Source: JAPOXR01 sp965221935 (GTDB lineage: Bacteria > Pseudomonadota > Alphaproteobacteria > Rhodobacterales > Rhodobacteraceae). From it: a stretch of 64,000 bases of DNA. The translations under genes and the position numbers were made by a program. Each line of letters starts with the position of its first letter. Positions within the stretch are counted from its first letter, which is position 1. This document shows, piece by piece, positions 54,312 to 62,741 of this stretch. Below the pieces are notes generated by a model. That model made no database searches. It saw only the letters and a program-made list of their open reading frames with translations, and was not told the DNA's origin. The stretch is taken from positions 1-64,000 of the forward strand of contig CBDCSZ010000011.1 in NCBI GenBank assembly GCA_965221935.1. Reading direction: 5' to 3'.

Positions 54312-55567
54312 GTCAGGTCTCTGGCAAACACGACCGACGCGTTCGATCCGCCAAATCCAAAGGAATTGGACATTGCGTAGCTGACATCCCTGGGTATCGC
54401 CAAATTCGGCGCAAGGTCAAACGAGGAATCGATCGCCGGATTGTCCAGATTTATCGTCGGCGGCACAACCTGATCCCGCAACGCGAGTATGCAGAATATC
54501 GCCTCTATGGCGCCTGCCGCCCCCAGCAGATGGCCGGTGGCGGACTTTGTGGACGAAATCGTGACCTTGGGCGCATGGGCTCCGAGCAGACGTCCCAATG
54601 CGGCGATTTCAATTGGATCGGCCATCGTCGAGGTGCCGTGCGCGTTCACGTACGAAACCTGGTCCGGGTTGATTTTTGCGCGCTTCAGCGCCGCCTGCAT
54701 GGCGCGAAATCCGCCACTGCCGTCCGCTGCCGGGGCAGTGATGTGAGAGGCGTCTCCGGACAGGCCGTAGCCGACGACTTCGGCGTAAATGTTCGCGCCG
54801 CGCGCCAGCGCGTGCTGACGCTCCTCCAGCACGACAACCCCGGCGCCCTCGCCCATGACAAAACCATCCCTGTCGCGATCGAACGGACGGCTGGCCCGCT
54901 GCGGCTCGTCGCGCCAATTTGTCGACAGCGCCTTGCAGGCGTTGAATCCGGCAACTCCAAGCTCAGATATTGGACTCTCGGCGCCGCCGGCAACCATGAC
55001 ATCGGCATCGTCAAGCGCAATCAAACGCGCGGCGTCGCCGATCACGTGCGCACCCGTCGCGCAGGCCGTCACAGCAGCGTGGTTGGGTCCCTTGAATGAA
55101 TGGCGGATTGACACCTGACCGGCAGCCAGATTGATCAGGCTGCTCGGTATGAAGAAAGGTGAAATCCGGCGCGGCCCGCGTTCGCGCAGGATACCGGTCG
55201 TATTGGCGATTGTTGTCAGCCCGCCGATCCCGGAACCGATCATAACTCCGGTTCGGTGCTGTTCTTCCTCGCCGACGGGCCGCCATTCCGCGTCACTTAC
55301 GGCCTGGTCAGCGGCTGCGATCGCATACAGGATAAAGTCGTCAACCTTGCGGCGTTCTCTCAGGGGCAGCCATTCGTCGGGATTAAACTCGCCCGGATCT
55401 TCCCCAAGCGGAATTTCGCAGGCATAGTCTGTCGCCAGGTGTGAGGCATCAAACCGGGAAATTGTTGCTGCCCCGGAGTGTCCTGCGAGAAGCCTTTCCC
55501 ATGTCGACTCCACACCGCATGCCAGCGGCGTGATCATGCCAAGGCCGGTTACGACAACGCGCCGCAT
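54308..55567 (-). CDS. fabF: 3-oxoacyl-ACP synthase II
   Basis: The 419-aa condensing enzyme has the catalytic triad: Cys in VTACATGAH (about residue 169), His in YVNAHGTST (about 309) and His in KSATGHLLGAAGA (about 346). It elongates acyl-ACP with malonyl-ACP. ATG 55567 has GGAGG about 7 bp upstream; an in-frame TTG two codons earlier is less likely. It is separated from acpP by a HisA-like gene, whereas acpP-fabF is usually contiguous. Confidence 0.95.
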   Translation of the reverse strand: MRRVVVTGLGMITPLACGVESTWERLLAGHSGAATISRFDASHLATDYACEIPLGEDPGEFNPDEWLPLRERRKVDDFILYAIAAADQAVSDAEWRPVGEEEQHRTGVMIGSGIGGLTTIANTTGILRERGPRRISPFFIPSSLINLAAGQVSIRHSFKGPNHAAVTACATGAHVIGDAARLIALDDADVMVAGGAESPISELGVAGFNACKALSTNWRDEPQRASRPFDRDRDGFVMGEGAGVVVLEERQHALARGANIYAEVVGYGLSGDASHITAPAADGSGGFRAMQAALKRAKINPDQVSYVNAHGTSTMADPIEIAALGRLLGAHAPKVTISSTKSATGHLLGAAGAIEAIFCILALRDQVVPPTINLDNPAIDSSFDLAPNLAIPRDVSYAMSNSFGFGGSNASVVFARDLT

Positions 55568-55664
55568 TCTCAACCCTCCTGAAAGATCAGTGACTTGTCA
55601 ATCTGCAGTGCGCTGTGATTGGGTTTACAAACTGGCCGGCACACCAAAAGACAAACGGTTTTCA

Positions 55665-56405
55665 TCAAGTCTCCACGTCATAGGGCATGTCCGGACGGGC
55701 GACCTGCAGCACCTCTTCCAGTTCCAGGGTCCGATTGTATAAAGCGGTCCCGACAAGTGTGCCCACAACATTCGGAATTTGTTTGAGGCGCCGGATATCG
55801 TCCAAAGCTCTGACCATGCCGCTGGCGATAAAGGGCGTCCGCGAAAGCTCGGAAAGGCTCTGCAAAATGTCCAGGCTGCTTGCTTCGAACTCAATATTGG
55901 CGTCAATGTCCGTCACCATGATTGCAGAGAGCGGATCGGATGAAAACGCGCCAATCAGCGCTTCCGGCGTGATCGCGCTCGGTTCATTCCAGCCATGGAT
56001 CATGACGTTTCCCTGCCAGACATCCACCGCGACGACAATCTGATCGGGATGCAGCTTGGCTGCCGATTTGACAATGTCCGGCCGCAGCACGGCCAGCGTT
56101 CCCACGACAATGCGGCCGGCGCCCAGTTCAATCCATTCATTCACCCGGTCAAGCGAACGAAACCCGCCCGCGAGCTGAACAGGTATTCCGGCATGTCGAA
56201 TGATCTCGACCGTCAGATCGGCGTTGACATCTTTTCCCATGACGGCGTCAATATCAGTGAGATGCATCCATGAGGCACCGGCGGCCGCAAATTCCCTCGC
56301 CTTTTCAACCGCATCGACATGCCAGACCAATGGCTCGTCGGTCCGGCCGCGGTTGAGGCTGACGCATCGACCGTTTTGAATTTCCATACTCGGAAAGATT
56401 TCCAT
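55665..56405 (-). CDS. HisA-like TIM-barrel protein, probable non-histidine function
   Basis: The 246-aa protein has the HisA/HisF half-barrel repeats and both phosphate-binding loops (LAGGFRSLDRVNEWIELGA, about residues 80-98; IASGMVRALDDIRRL then NVVGTLVGTALYN, about 195-225). The first catalytic position differs: HisA has Asp in PAIDL-x-x-G, while here the sequence is FPSMEIQNGRCV with Glu. The second Asp is kept (VVAVDVWQGNV, about residue 127). It sits between acpP and fabF, with no his genes near. I infer an orphan paralogue with a changed substrate. A true HisA tolerating Glu cannot be excluded. Confidence 0.8.
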   Translation of the reverse strand: MEIFPSMEIQNGRCVSLNRGRTDEPLVWHVDAVEKAREFAAAGASWMHLTDIDAVMGKDVNADLTVEIIRHAGIPVQLAGGFRSLDRVNEWIELGAGRIVVGTLAVLRPDIVKSAAKLHPDQIVVAVDVWQGNVMIHGWNEPSAITPEALIGAFSSDPLSAIMVTDIDANIEFEASSLDILQSLSELSRTPFIASGMVRALDDIRRLKQIPNVVGTLVGTALYNRTLELEEVLQVARPDMPYDVET

Positions 56406-56665
56406 GGCTCTATCTCCAGACATTGCCGCAACGCATGAACCCGGCAAGACCTGCTTTCAGAATGAAGGCACATCCGGCGGCGCAAATGCCGGCCGGTTAG
56501 GAATAGCTCAGCTGCTCTCCGATGCGCCCACAGCTGCGTCCCGCAATCTCAGAATCCCAGCCGTCGGCACGTTTTGTACAAACCGCAGTCGCTTCGGTAT
56601 CGGCGGGCGATGTGCGGTCTGGCCGGGCGTCCGTGAAAATCGTCAACCGGCGTGACGGCGCGGGG

Positions 56666-56899
56666 TCAGACAGCGTCCTTGATAAAATTGACCGCATCGC
56701 CAAACGTGTTGATCGCCTCGGCGTCTTCATCTCTGATCTCTATTCCGAATTCTTCTTCAAACGCCATCACCAGCTCGACAGTATCCAAACTGTCGGCGCC
56801 AAGGTCACCGATAAAAGATGCGCCATCGACAACTTTTTCGTCCTCCACGCCCAAGTGGTCGACAACTATTTTCTTCACACGTTCCGCAATGTCGCTCAT
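56666..56899 (-). CDS. acpP: Acyl carrier protein
   Basis: The 77-aa acidic four-helix protein has the phosphopantetheine Ser in LGADSLDTVELVMAFEEEF (Ser at about residue 37). It carries acyl chains for FabD/G/F. The start MSDIAERVKK at 56899 has AAGGGA upstream. The spacers on both sides (230-260 bp) have no gene; acpP commonly has its own strong promoter, which would lie in 56900-57050. Confidence 0.97.
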   Translation of the reverse strand: MSDIAERVKKIVVDHLGVEDEKVVDGASFIGDLGADSLDTVELVMAFEEEFGIEIRDEDAEAINTFGDAVNFIKDAV

Positions 56900-57133
56900 T
56901 TCAATTCCCTTTAGCTGCTCGGATTGCTCCGCATTGCTCAACCGCGCAGTGCCTTTCCCTGCGCAATTCTTCCTTCATCTCTGGCGGTCGTTCACCTGCG
57001 TGAGCGGATGGCTGCGAGGCGAACATGGTTCTCCACGCTGACTCTCTTCCTGCCGCTGCGTGCGGCGTATATCATGGGCACAAGAAATCCCGCAAACGGA
57101 AATTTCCGCGCCCGCCGGACCGGCCTCGCCGGG

Positions 57134-57871
57134 TCAAATCATTGCCAAGCCGCCATTGATGTGCAGCGTCGCCCCCGTCACATAACTCGCCTCTTCCGAC
57201 GCCAGGAACGCAACCGCCGCCGCAACTTCGTCACCCCTCCCGATGCGGCCCAAGGGAATCTGCGACGTCACCGCCGACCGTCTTTGTTCCGGCAGCGCAT
57301 CTGTCATTGCAGTCTCAATCATTCCCGGGGCCACCGCATTCACCGTGATGCTGCGGCTGGCTACCTCAACAGCAAGCGATTTCGTCATGGCGGTCAGCCC
57401 CGCCTTCGACGCCGCGTAGTTGGTCTGGCCGGGATTTCCGGTCGCCGCGATGACCGATGTGATGTTGATGATGCGTCCCCACTTTGCCTTCATCATACCG
57501 CGCAGCACTCCCCGGCTCAGCATCATGGCGGCGGTGAGATTGACCGCCAATACATTTTCCCAGTCTTTTTCCGGCAGGCGCAGCAGCAGATTGTCCCGCG
57601 TCAGGCCGGCACAGTTCACCAAAATCCTCGTGTCGCCGACAGCGTCCGCCGCAGCTTTGGGCAGACCCGCAACCGATGCTTTGTCTGCAAGATCGCATTC
57701 CAACGGCGCAAATCGCTCGCCCAGCGCATCCCGCAGCGCAGCGAGCCTTCCCGTGTTTCGCCCGCATCCCGCAACTGTCGCGCCCTGGCCATGCAAAGCC
57801 CTCACGATGGCTTCTCCAATACCGCCTGTGGCACCGGTCACGAGCGCGGTTTTTCCTGTCAGATCAAACAT
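57134..57871 (-). CDS. fabG: 3-oxoacyl-ACP reductase
   Basis: The 245-aa short-chain dehydrogenase has the NADPH motif TGATGGIGEAI (about residues 13-23), NCAGLTRDN (about 83) and the catalytic Ser-Tyr-Lys in INITSVIAATGNPGQTNYAASKAG (as ITSV, then YAASK at about residue 150). It reduces 3-oxoacyl-ACP. Its start is 4 bp after the fabD stop, so they form one operon. Confidence 0.97.
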   Translation of the reverse strand: MFDLTGKTALVTGATGGIGEAIVRALHGQGATVAGCGRNTGRLAALRDALGERFAPLECDLADKASVAGLPKAAADAVGDTRILVNCAGLTRDNLLLRLPEKDWENVLAVNLTAAMMLSRGVLRGMMKAKWGRIINITSVIAATGNPGQTNYAASKAGLTAMTKSLAVEVASRSITVNAVAPGMIETAMTDALPEQRRSAVTSQIPLGRIGRGDEVAAAVAFLASEEASYVTGATLHINGGLAMI

Positions 57872-57875
57872 TTGT

Positions 57876-58829
57876 TCAACTCTCCCCAGCCGAAACCGCC
57901 GCCTGAATCTGGGCCGGCGTTCCGCAGGGCGCACACGAAACCGCTGGCGCTGTGCGCCGCACCATTCCGGTCAAAGCGTTCCCAGCGCCGACTTCCAGCA
58001 CCGAGGTGACACCCTGCTCCGCCATCCAAAGCACCGTCTCCCGCCACCGAACCCGACCCGTCACCTGCCGCACGAGCAATTCCGCGTGCTCCGCCGCCGC
58101 GTCAGCCGGGCGCGCGGTCACATTTGCAATCACATCCGCACGCGGCTTCACGATCTTAACGCCCTTGACCGCTTCCCGCACTTTCCCGGCGGCGGGTTCC
58201 ATCAGGCTGCAGTGAAACGGCGCCGAGGTCGGCAGTTTCACAGTCCGGCGCGCACCCTTCCCTGCCGCAATTTCGATCGCGCGCTCCACCGGCAGAATAT
58301 GGCCTGACACCACGACCTGCTTCGGGTCATTGTCATTGGCCACTTCGCACACTCCCTCGCCCGAAGCTTCGGCTGCGATGTCCTCCACTTGGCCGATGTT
58401 CAGCCCGAGCAATGCCGCCATTGCCCCTTCACCGACAGGAACCGCTTCCTGCATCGCTTCGCCGCGGGCTCTCAACAAATGCGCGGTTTCGGCAAGTGAA
58501 ATCGAGCCCGCCGCGCACAGTGCGGTGTATTCGCCGAGGCTGTGCCCGGCCATGTATCTCACTTCGCCGATCGGGAACCCCTCAGCTTCAAGGGATTTCA
58601 AGACCGCGATTGAAGTGGCCATCAGCGCCGGCTGGGCGTTGACAGTCAAGTTAAGCGTGTCTTGACTGCCCTCCCAAATGACGGCCGACAGTTTTTCGCC
58701 CAGCGTTTCGTCGACCTCTTGATAGACTGCCCGTGCCGCCGGATAGGCATCGGCAACGGCCTTGCCCATGCCAATAGACTGTGCCCCCTGGCCCGGGAAA
58801 ACGAGCGCCTGCGCCAAAACAAACTCCAT
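57876..58829 (-). CDS. fabD: Malonyl-CoA:ACP transacylase
   Basis: The 317-aa protein has the opening VFPGQGAQSIGMGK, the nucleophile elbow GHSLGEYTALC (Ser at about residue 93), the catalytic His in APFHCSLM (about 203), and a C-terminal VLEVGAGNALTGMVRR. It loads malonate onto AcpP. ATG 58829 (MEFVLAQALVF) is chosen. It is the first gene of the fab run; the sequence upstream to about 59094 holds no gene. Confidence 0.96.
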   Translation of the reverse strand: MEFVLAQALVFPGQGAQSIGMGKAVADAYPAARAVYQEVDETLGEKLSAVIWEGSQDTLNLTVNAQPALMATSIAVLKSLEAEGFPIGEVRYMAGHSLGEYTALCAAGSISLAETAHLLRARGEAMQEAVPVGEGAMAALLGLNIGQVEDIAAEASGEGVCEVANDNDPKQVVVSGHILPVERAIEIAAGKGARRTVKLPTSAPFHCSLMEPAAGKVREAVKGVKIVKPRADVIANVTARPADAAAEHAELLVRQVTGRVRWRETVLWMAEQGVTSVLEVGAGNALTGMVRRTAPAVSCAPCGTPAQIQAAVSAGES

Positions 58830-59190
58830 GCTCAAACGACTGCCCATTAACGCGGGCCCAGATTACCGTCCACCGAAATTGCCGATCGCCTTGCCGAAGT
58901 TCCGCGCCCGCAATTGGACCCGGCGCGGCTCGCACAGGCTGCAGGCCACACGGCGCGGGACAAACAGGAAACGCCGATCGCCCCGGTTCACAAACCGGAC
59001 GGGGCCGGCGCCAGATCTCTCGGGATCGGGGCAGACATGACGAACAGTGCGTTGGCAGTTGTAAAATCCGTCGCGCGGCTGCCAGTAATTCCAATTATGC
59101 GTTCACATCGGTTTTTTCTTCATTTTCGGCTGCGTTTCCGGGCGGATTTCTACTGTGTTTCGGCGGAAGGGGCGGGGCTGCCGGTTCCGG

Positions 59191-59458
59191 TTACGGAGGC
59201 TTTTCCGGCAGTTCGCCGGTGATGATTGTCCGCATCACGGCGTCCCAGTCGTCGTGCACGACGTAGACGGTCAGGAACTTCAGGTTGTCAAGAAGCCGGT
59301 AGCGGGCGGCGAGCTTTGCCCGGGCCTCCTGCCAGCTTTCGCAGACCAGGTCGCAGGCGCTCTGCATCAGGAACGCGATCAGGTTGAAGGTCGCCAGCAG
59401 GCTGGCCAGGGTTTCCTTGCCGTGCCCGAAGTTGTGCTCGAGATGGTAGCCGTCCTTG
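59191..59458 (-). pseudogene. ISNCY-type transposase, C-terminal part
   Basis: The minus strand reads KDGYHLEHNFGHGKETLASL and continues through NLIAFLMQSACDLV and FLTVYVVHDDWDAVMRTII to TAA at 59193-59191. This is the conserved end of ISNCY/IS4-like transposases (GYHLEHNFGHGK). It has no start of its own and continues exactly where the N-terminal part at 62742-63766 breaks off (NTFKALK). Confidence 0.9.
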
Positions 59459-59467
59459 GATTTGATT

Positions 59468-61564
59468 TCATGATGCCTCCCTTGTCATCTCATGGCCATG
59501 CCCGTTTCCTGGGTGGTCTGTTTGCGGTTCCCTTGTTCGTTCGCATCCGGCATCGTCGAGCAGACGGTACATCGAAAACGGTCTCGTGCCTATGGTGAAG
59601 GTGTGGCGTTCGACCCATGTGCCTCGGCGGCTTCGCTCTCTCAGGGCCCTGACCGAGATGCCGAGCGCCTTGCTGATTTCCTCGGCGGTGCTCCAGCCTT
59701 GCTCCCTTTTCGCCTTCTGGAGCCGCCTGAGGTGGCTTGGCAGTCCATGATAGTGGCGCAGGCTGGCGACGCTCTCCCTTGTCCAGGGCTTGTCCCCGCA
59801 GTTCAGCATGCCTCTCCGGTTGAGTTGCCCGGCAATGGCCTTGTCGCCCATGCTTTCGGTGAGCCTGCCCACTTCCGCCACGGTCTCCGCCGGGGTGCTG
59901 CGAACGCCGCCGCCGGGCCTGAGCAGATCGACCGGATCGAGTTCAAGCGCCCTGCCGCCACGCATGCGCAACTGAATTGACACCGAGTAGCCGCTTCGGA
60001 TGAGCGTGGCATCCTCGACCAGAAGAGCCAGCATGCGCTTGCGGTCTGCGTTCCCTGTCGTCGGCGCATTCCAGGCGACTGCGAAGTCGGCGGACAGTTC
60101 CCTGATTCTCCGGCGCTGGACCTCGTCCGTTGTTTGCTGGAATTCGTCGGCGAGCCGGCTGCGCTCGGCTTCGGCCTCGTCCAGTTTGTGCAGTGCGTCA
60201 TTCCACTCCCTTTCCAGCGTCGCGGCGACGAGGCGGTAGCCCGGGTCGACCTCCCGGCAGCGCCTGCCGGCCAGTTCGGCCTGGTGGCGCAGCGCCTCGA
60301 CCCGGTGTGAGCGCTGACGGTCTGCCCTGGCGAAGTCCGACTTGACCTGTTCCTCCACCGACAGGGCCAGATCGATGTTGCTCCGATTGACCGCGCCGAC
60401 AAGGAAGTCGGTGACGGCCGCGTCGATCCGCTCTCCCCGCATCGTCTGGCAGGACTTCCCCGCCCGGGCGGCCTTGCCGCCGACGCAGTGATAGTGCCGT
60501 TCGTTCGCCCGCTTCGGATCCGTCGCTCCGCCGTATTTGACCAGCATCTGGCTGCCGCAACGCCCGCAGATCGCGCGCGATTGCAACAGTGCGCCGCCTT
60601 CCCGCAGTGGGCCGGTGCGTCCGTGTGCCGCGACGAAGCATTGCCTGTGGTTGTCGGCCAGCTGCCTCTGGTTGCGCTGGAACTCCTCCCAGTCGATGTA
60701 GCCGGCATGCGCCTCGGGGATGCAGACCCGCCATGCCTCCCAGGGGTTTGCCCGCCCGGCATTGCCGCCCCGTCGGCCCCAGGCGTAGCAACCCGCATAG
60801 CGGGGGTTCCGGAGGATGCTGAGAACCCTTGAATAGCGGGCCTCGGACCAGATCAGCCGATGACCTTCGGAGACCGGGCATGCCGGCAGCGGTATGGCGT
60901 TGTCGAGAAGCCAATTAAATGTCGCCCTGACCGAGCGGGTCCTGCGGAAAGTCTCGAACACCAGATTGACCGCTTCGGCGACTTGAATGTCGGGGTCGAG
61001 AACCACCGCGTCTTGTGGATCGCAGACCAGGCCGGCGGGCAGTGCGGTTCTCAATTCGCCGCGCTGTGCCTTGTTGAGGACACCGCCGAGCAGCCGCTGG
61101 CGGATCCCGTCAAGCTCGAACTCGTAGACCGAGCTCTTGATCCCGAGCAAAAGCAGGTCGCTGCTGTTGCCGGGATCATGGACGCCGGCCTCGTCGCAGA
61201 CCAGCGTGCCGGAGAGTGAGGCAAGGCGGAACAGCCGGTGCAGGTCGGCGTTGCTGCGGCCGAGGCGCGAGATCTCGAGGCTGAGAACGATGCCGACTTC
61301 GCCGGCGGCGATCCGGGCCATCAGGTCCTGGAACCCCCCGCGCCTTTCGGCGTCGGCGCCGGAGAGACCCTGATCCTGGTCGATGACCCGGATCCGCTCC
61401 CGCGGCCATCCCAGCGCCAGCGCGCGCTCACTCAAGTCGTACTGGCGCCGGGTGCTCTCGGTGTTGTTGATCACCTGGCCGGGAGACGACTGGCGGATGT
61501 AGACACACGCCTCTCGCTCAAGGTGGCTGGCGGAGATCTTGCCGGTTCCGATGTCCTTCACCAT
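59468..61564 (-). CDS. Large serine recombinase
   Basis: About 698 aa, intact. It has an N-terminal resolvase catalytic domain with the nucleophile Ser in VYIRQSSPGQVINN (about residue 26), IDQDQGLSGADAERRGGFQ and SLEISRLGRSNAD (about 95). The 'recombinase' DNA-binding domain follows (NPRYAGCYAWGR), then a zinc ribbon (AICGRCGSQMLVKYG, about 335), a coiled coil and a C-terminal HTH-like domain (STAEEISKALGISVRALRE). ATG 61564 is chosen: ATGGTGA overlaps the stop of the preceding small ORF, which couples translation. This enzyme most likely inserted the element it lies in. It is related to the broken recombinase at 2-1780. Confidence 0.93.
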   Translation of the reverse strand: MVKDIGTGKISASHLEREACVYIRQSSPGQVINNTESTRRQYDLSERALALGWPRERIRVIDQDQGLSGADAERRGGFQDLMARIAAGEVGIVLSLEISRLGRSNADLHRLFRLASLSGTLVCDEAGVHDPGNSSDLLLLGIKSSVYEFELDGIRQRLLGGVLNKAQRGELRTALPAGLVCDPQDAVVLDPDIQVAEAVNLVFETFRRTRSVRATFNWLLDNAIPLPACPVSEGHRLIWSEARYSRVLSILRNPRYAGCYAWGRRGGNAGRANPWEAWRVCIPEAHAGYIDWEEFQRNQRQLADNHRQCFVAAHGRTGPLREGGALLQSRAICGRCGSQMLVKYGGATDPKRANERHYHCVGGKAARAGKSCQTMRGERIDAAVTDFLVGAVNRSNIDLALSVEEQVKSDFARADRQRSHRVEALRHQAELAGRRCREVDPGYRLVAATLEREWNDALHKLDEAEAERSRLADEFQQTTDEVQRRRIRELSADFAVAWNAPTTGNADRKRMLALLVEDATLIRSGYSVSIQLRMRGGRALELDPVDLLRPGGGVRSTPAETVAEVGRLTESMGDKAIAGQLNRRGMLNCGDKPWTRESVASLRHYHGLPSHLRRLQKAKREQGWSTAEEISKALGISVRALRERSRRGTWVERHTFTIGTRPFSMYRLLDDAGCERTREPQTDHPGNGHGHEMTREAS

Positions 61565-61829
61565 CCATCTCCCTCGTTGGATTCGCATCTGAGCAGCCGC
61601 AGGACCATCGCCGCCGCCGCGACGGTGATGCAGCCGGCCCCGGTTTCGCCGGTCGGCGCCGCCGCGCTGGAAACCGGCGCCCGGTCAAGGACGGCCGTGA
61701 GACGCAGCGCCCCCGCCATGCCGTGGCGGCTGAGAACCGGCGCCGCGTTCCCGGCGAGCCAGTCGAGATGCCAGCGCCGGTAGCGTCGCAGTCCGTCGTC
61801 ATCGAGCCCTCCCGTACCGGGGCGCAGTG
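61558..61829 (-). CDS. Small ORF between the HTH and recombinase genes, probably reached by frameshifting
   Basis: The reading LDDDGLRRYRRWHLDWLAGN, then VLSRHGMAGALRLTAVLDR and GCITVAAAAMVLRLLRC, looks like a real ~90-residue protein and ends TGG-TGA within the recombinase start. I find no ATG, GTG or TTG start with an RBS between its first plausible residue and the HTH gene. Its frame joins that of the HTH protein at an A9 tract (61830-61838), one base apart. It may be made as an HTH-small ORF fusion by slippage, or it was a fusion broken by an added A. Function unknown. Confidence 0.55.
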
Positions 61830-62272
61830 TTTTTTTTTGACCGCTCGATTGCCTTGTTGATGGTGCGTGGATGAAGGCTGACACCGAAACGCTCCTCGAT
61901 CACCGGCGCCAGGCGCCGGGCGCCAACTGGCCCGTGCTCGGACCTGTAGGCGGCGATGAAGTCCAGAATCTCGTCGCTGACCTTGTGGGCCCGGCGCGGT
62001 CCCCGGCGCAGCGGCGCCAGGGCCTGCAGCCCGCCCTCGCGGAAGCTGCGCCGGATCCGGACACAGGTGGGGACCGAGACGCCGAACTCTGCGGCCACCT
62101 CCGCCAGCGGTTCGTCCCCGGCGCTGCGCACCATCTCGTAACGCACCTGCAGCAAGTCGCGCGGGTCGAAGAAGCCGCCGGCCCGGAAACGTTGGGAGCG
62201 GATGCGCTCCGGGCGCCGGTTGAGGGTGCCGGAGGCCTCGAGGTTTTTGACCTTCTGGTCATCGTCGGACAT
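61799..62272 (-). CDS. HTH-domain protein of the recombinase element
   Basis: About 157 aa. The first half has an HTH (EPLAEVAAEFGVSVPTCVRI, about residues 55-74), then SFREGGLQALAPLRRGPRR. The second half has a winged-helix-like region (GPVGARRLAPVIEERFGVSL) reminiscent of the N-terminal HTH of IS630/IS481 transposases. There is no catalytic domain. ATG 62272 has GGAG 6 bp upstream; ATG 62284 is an alternative. It ends RSKKNTAPRYGRAR after an A9 tract. I infer an accessory or regulatory DNA-binding protein of the element. Confidence 0.75.
   Translation of the reverse strand: MSDDDQKVKNLEASGTLNRRPERIRSQRFRAGGFFDPRDLLQVRYEMVRSAGDEPLAEVAAEFGVSVPTCVRIRRSFREGGLQALAPLRRGPRRAHKVSDEILDFIAAYRSEHGPVGARRLAPVIEERFGVSLHPRTINKAIERSKKNTAPRYGRAR
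61830..61838 (-). promoter_or_regulatory. A9 homopolymer, candidate slippage site
   Basis: Nine consecutive A on the minus strand inside the HTH gene (tca-aaa-aaa-aac). Loss of one A, by transcript slippage or +1 frameshifting, leads from the HTH frame directly into the small ORF frame. It is the longest A-run I noticed in a coding part of this 60% GC window. Confidence 0.5.
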
Positions 62273-62421
62273 GGGCAGCTCCATTCACGGCTCTCGAAAA
62301 TCATCATATATTACTCATATTGACAGCTTCCGCAAGCCGGCCGGCGATCCTCTTGGCACATAACGCTCTGTAATCACGCTGTATCGTGGGAATTTTGCAC
62401 ATTTCGGGCAATAATTTTCAA

Positions 62422-62736
62422 TCATTTCGGGCAATCTTTTTTGATTAGCATGTCGGCCAATTCCCGCAACTCCGAAAGATCGTCCGCTCGGAAAGAGGAA
62501 CACCCGGCCGCCTGCTCCTCGAAGGTGTCAACAGCGCGCAGGCTGGTCCAGGCCGCCGGAAACAGGCGCAGCTGCCGCCCGCATCCCGTAAACACCCGAA
62601 CCCGGTTCAGGCCGAATTCGTTCGTGATGGATTCAAGCGCGAGCCAGCGACCCCTCCAGGGATGGAACGGGTGCGTGACCTCGATGCCGCCGGCGCCAGG
62701 GCGTGGCTCTGGATCGAAATCGCATGCATTCGGCAA
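62422..62736 (-). CDS. DUF5372-like small protein of the recombinase element
   Basis: The reading contains VTHPFHPWRGRWLALESITN, then NRVRVFTGCGRQLRLFPAAWTSL and AAGCSSFRADDLSELRELADML. This is the HPFHP ... LP-x-WT ... AG-S-FR-DLL pattern of the DUF5372 (Y4bF-like) family found beside recombinase and transposase genes. No ATG is available in frame. TTG 62736, a few bases inside the element's right junction, is the likely start, giving about 104 aa, but expression from the split transposase transcript is also possible. Function unknown. Confidence 0.65.
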   Translation of the reverse strand: MPNACDFDPEPRPGAGGIEVTHPFHPWRGRWLALESITNEFGLNRVRVFTGCGRQLRLFPAAWTSLRAVDTFEEQAAGCSSFRADDLSELRELADMLIKKDCPK

Positions 62737-62741
62737 CGCGG

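Noticed and set aside
61518..61802. 94-aa minus-strand ORF starting ATG in an ATGA overlap with the HTH gene stop
   Set aside because: The start position is attractive, but the sequence is Arg/Pro/Ser-rich shadow text and overlaps the recombinase gene by 46 bp. The frame one base away reads like a real protein and ends exactly at the recombinase start.
62428..62440. Defence-system reading of the HTH, DUF5372-like and recombinase cluster
   Set aside because: No nuclease, helicase, methylase or toxin-like domain is present. The split transposase shows the cluster is a mobile element, and nothing in it needs a defence explanation.
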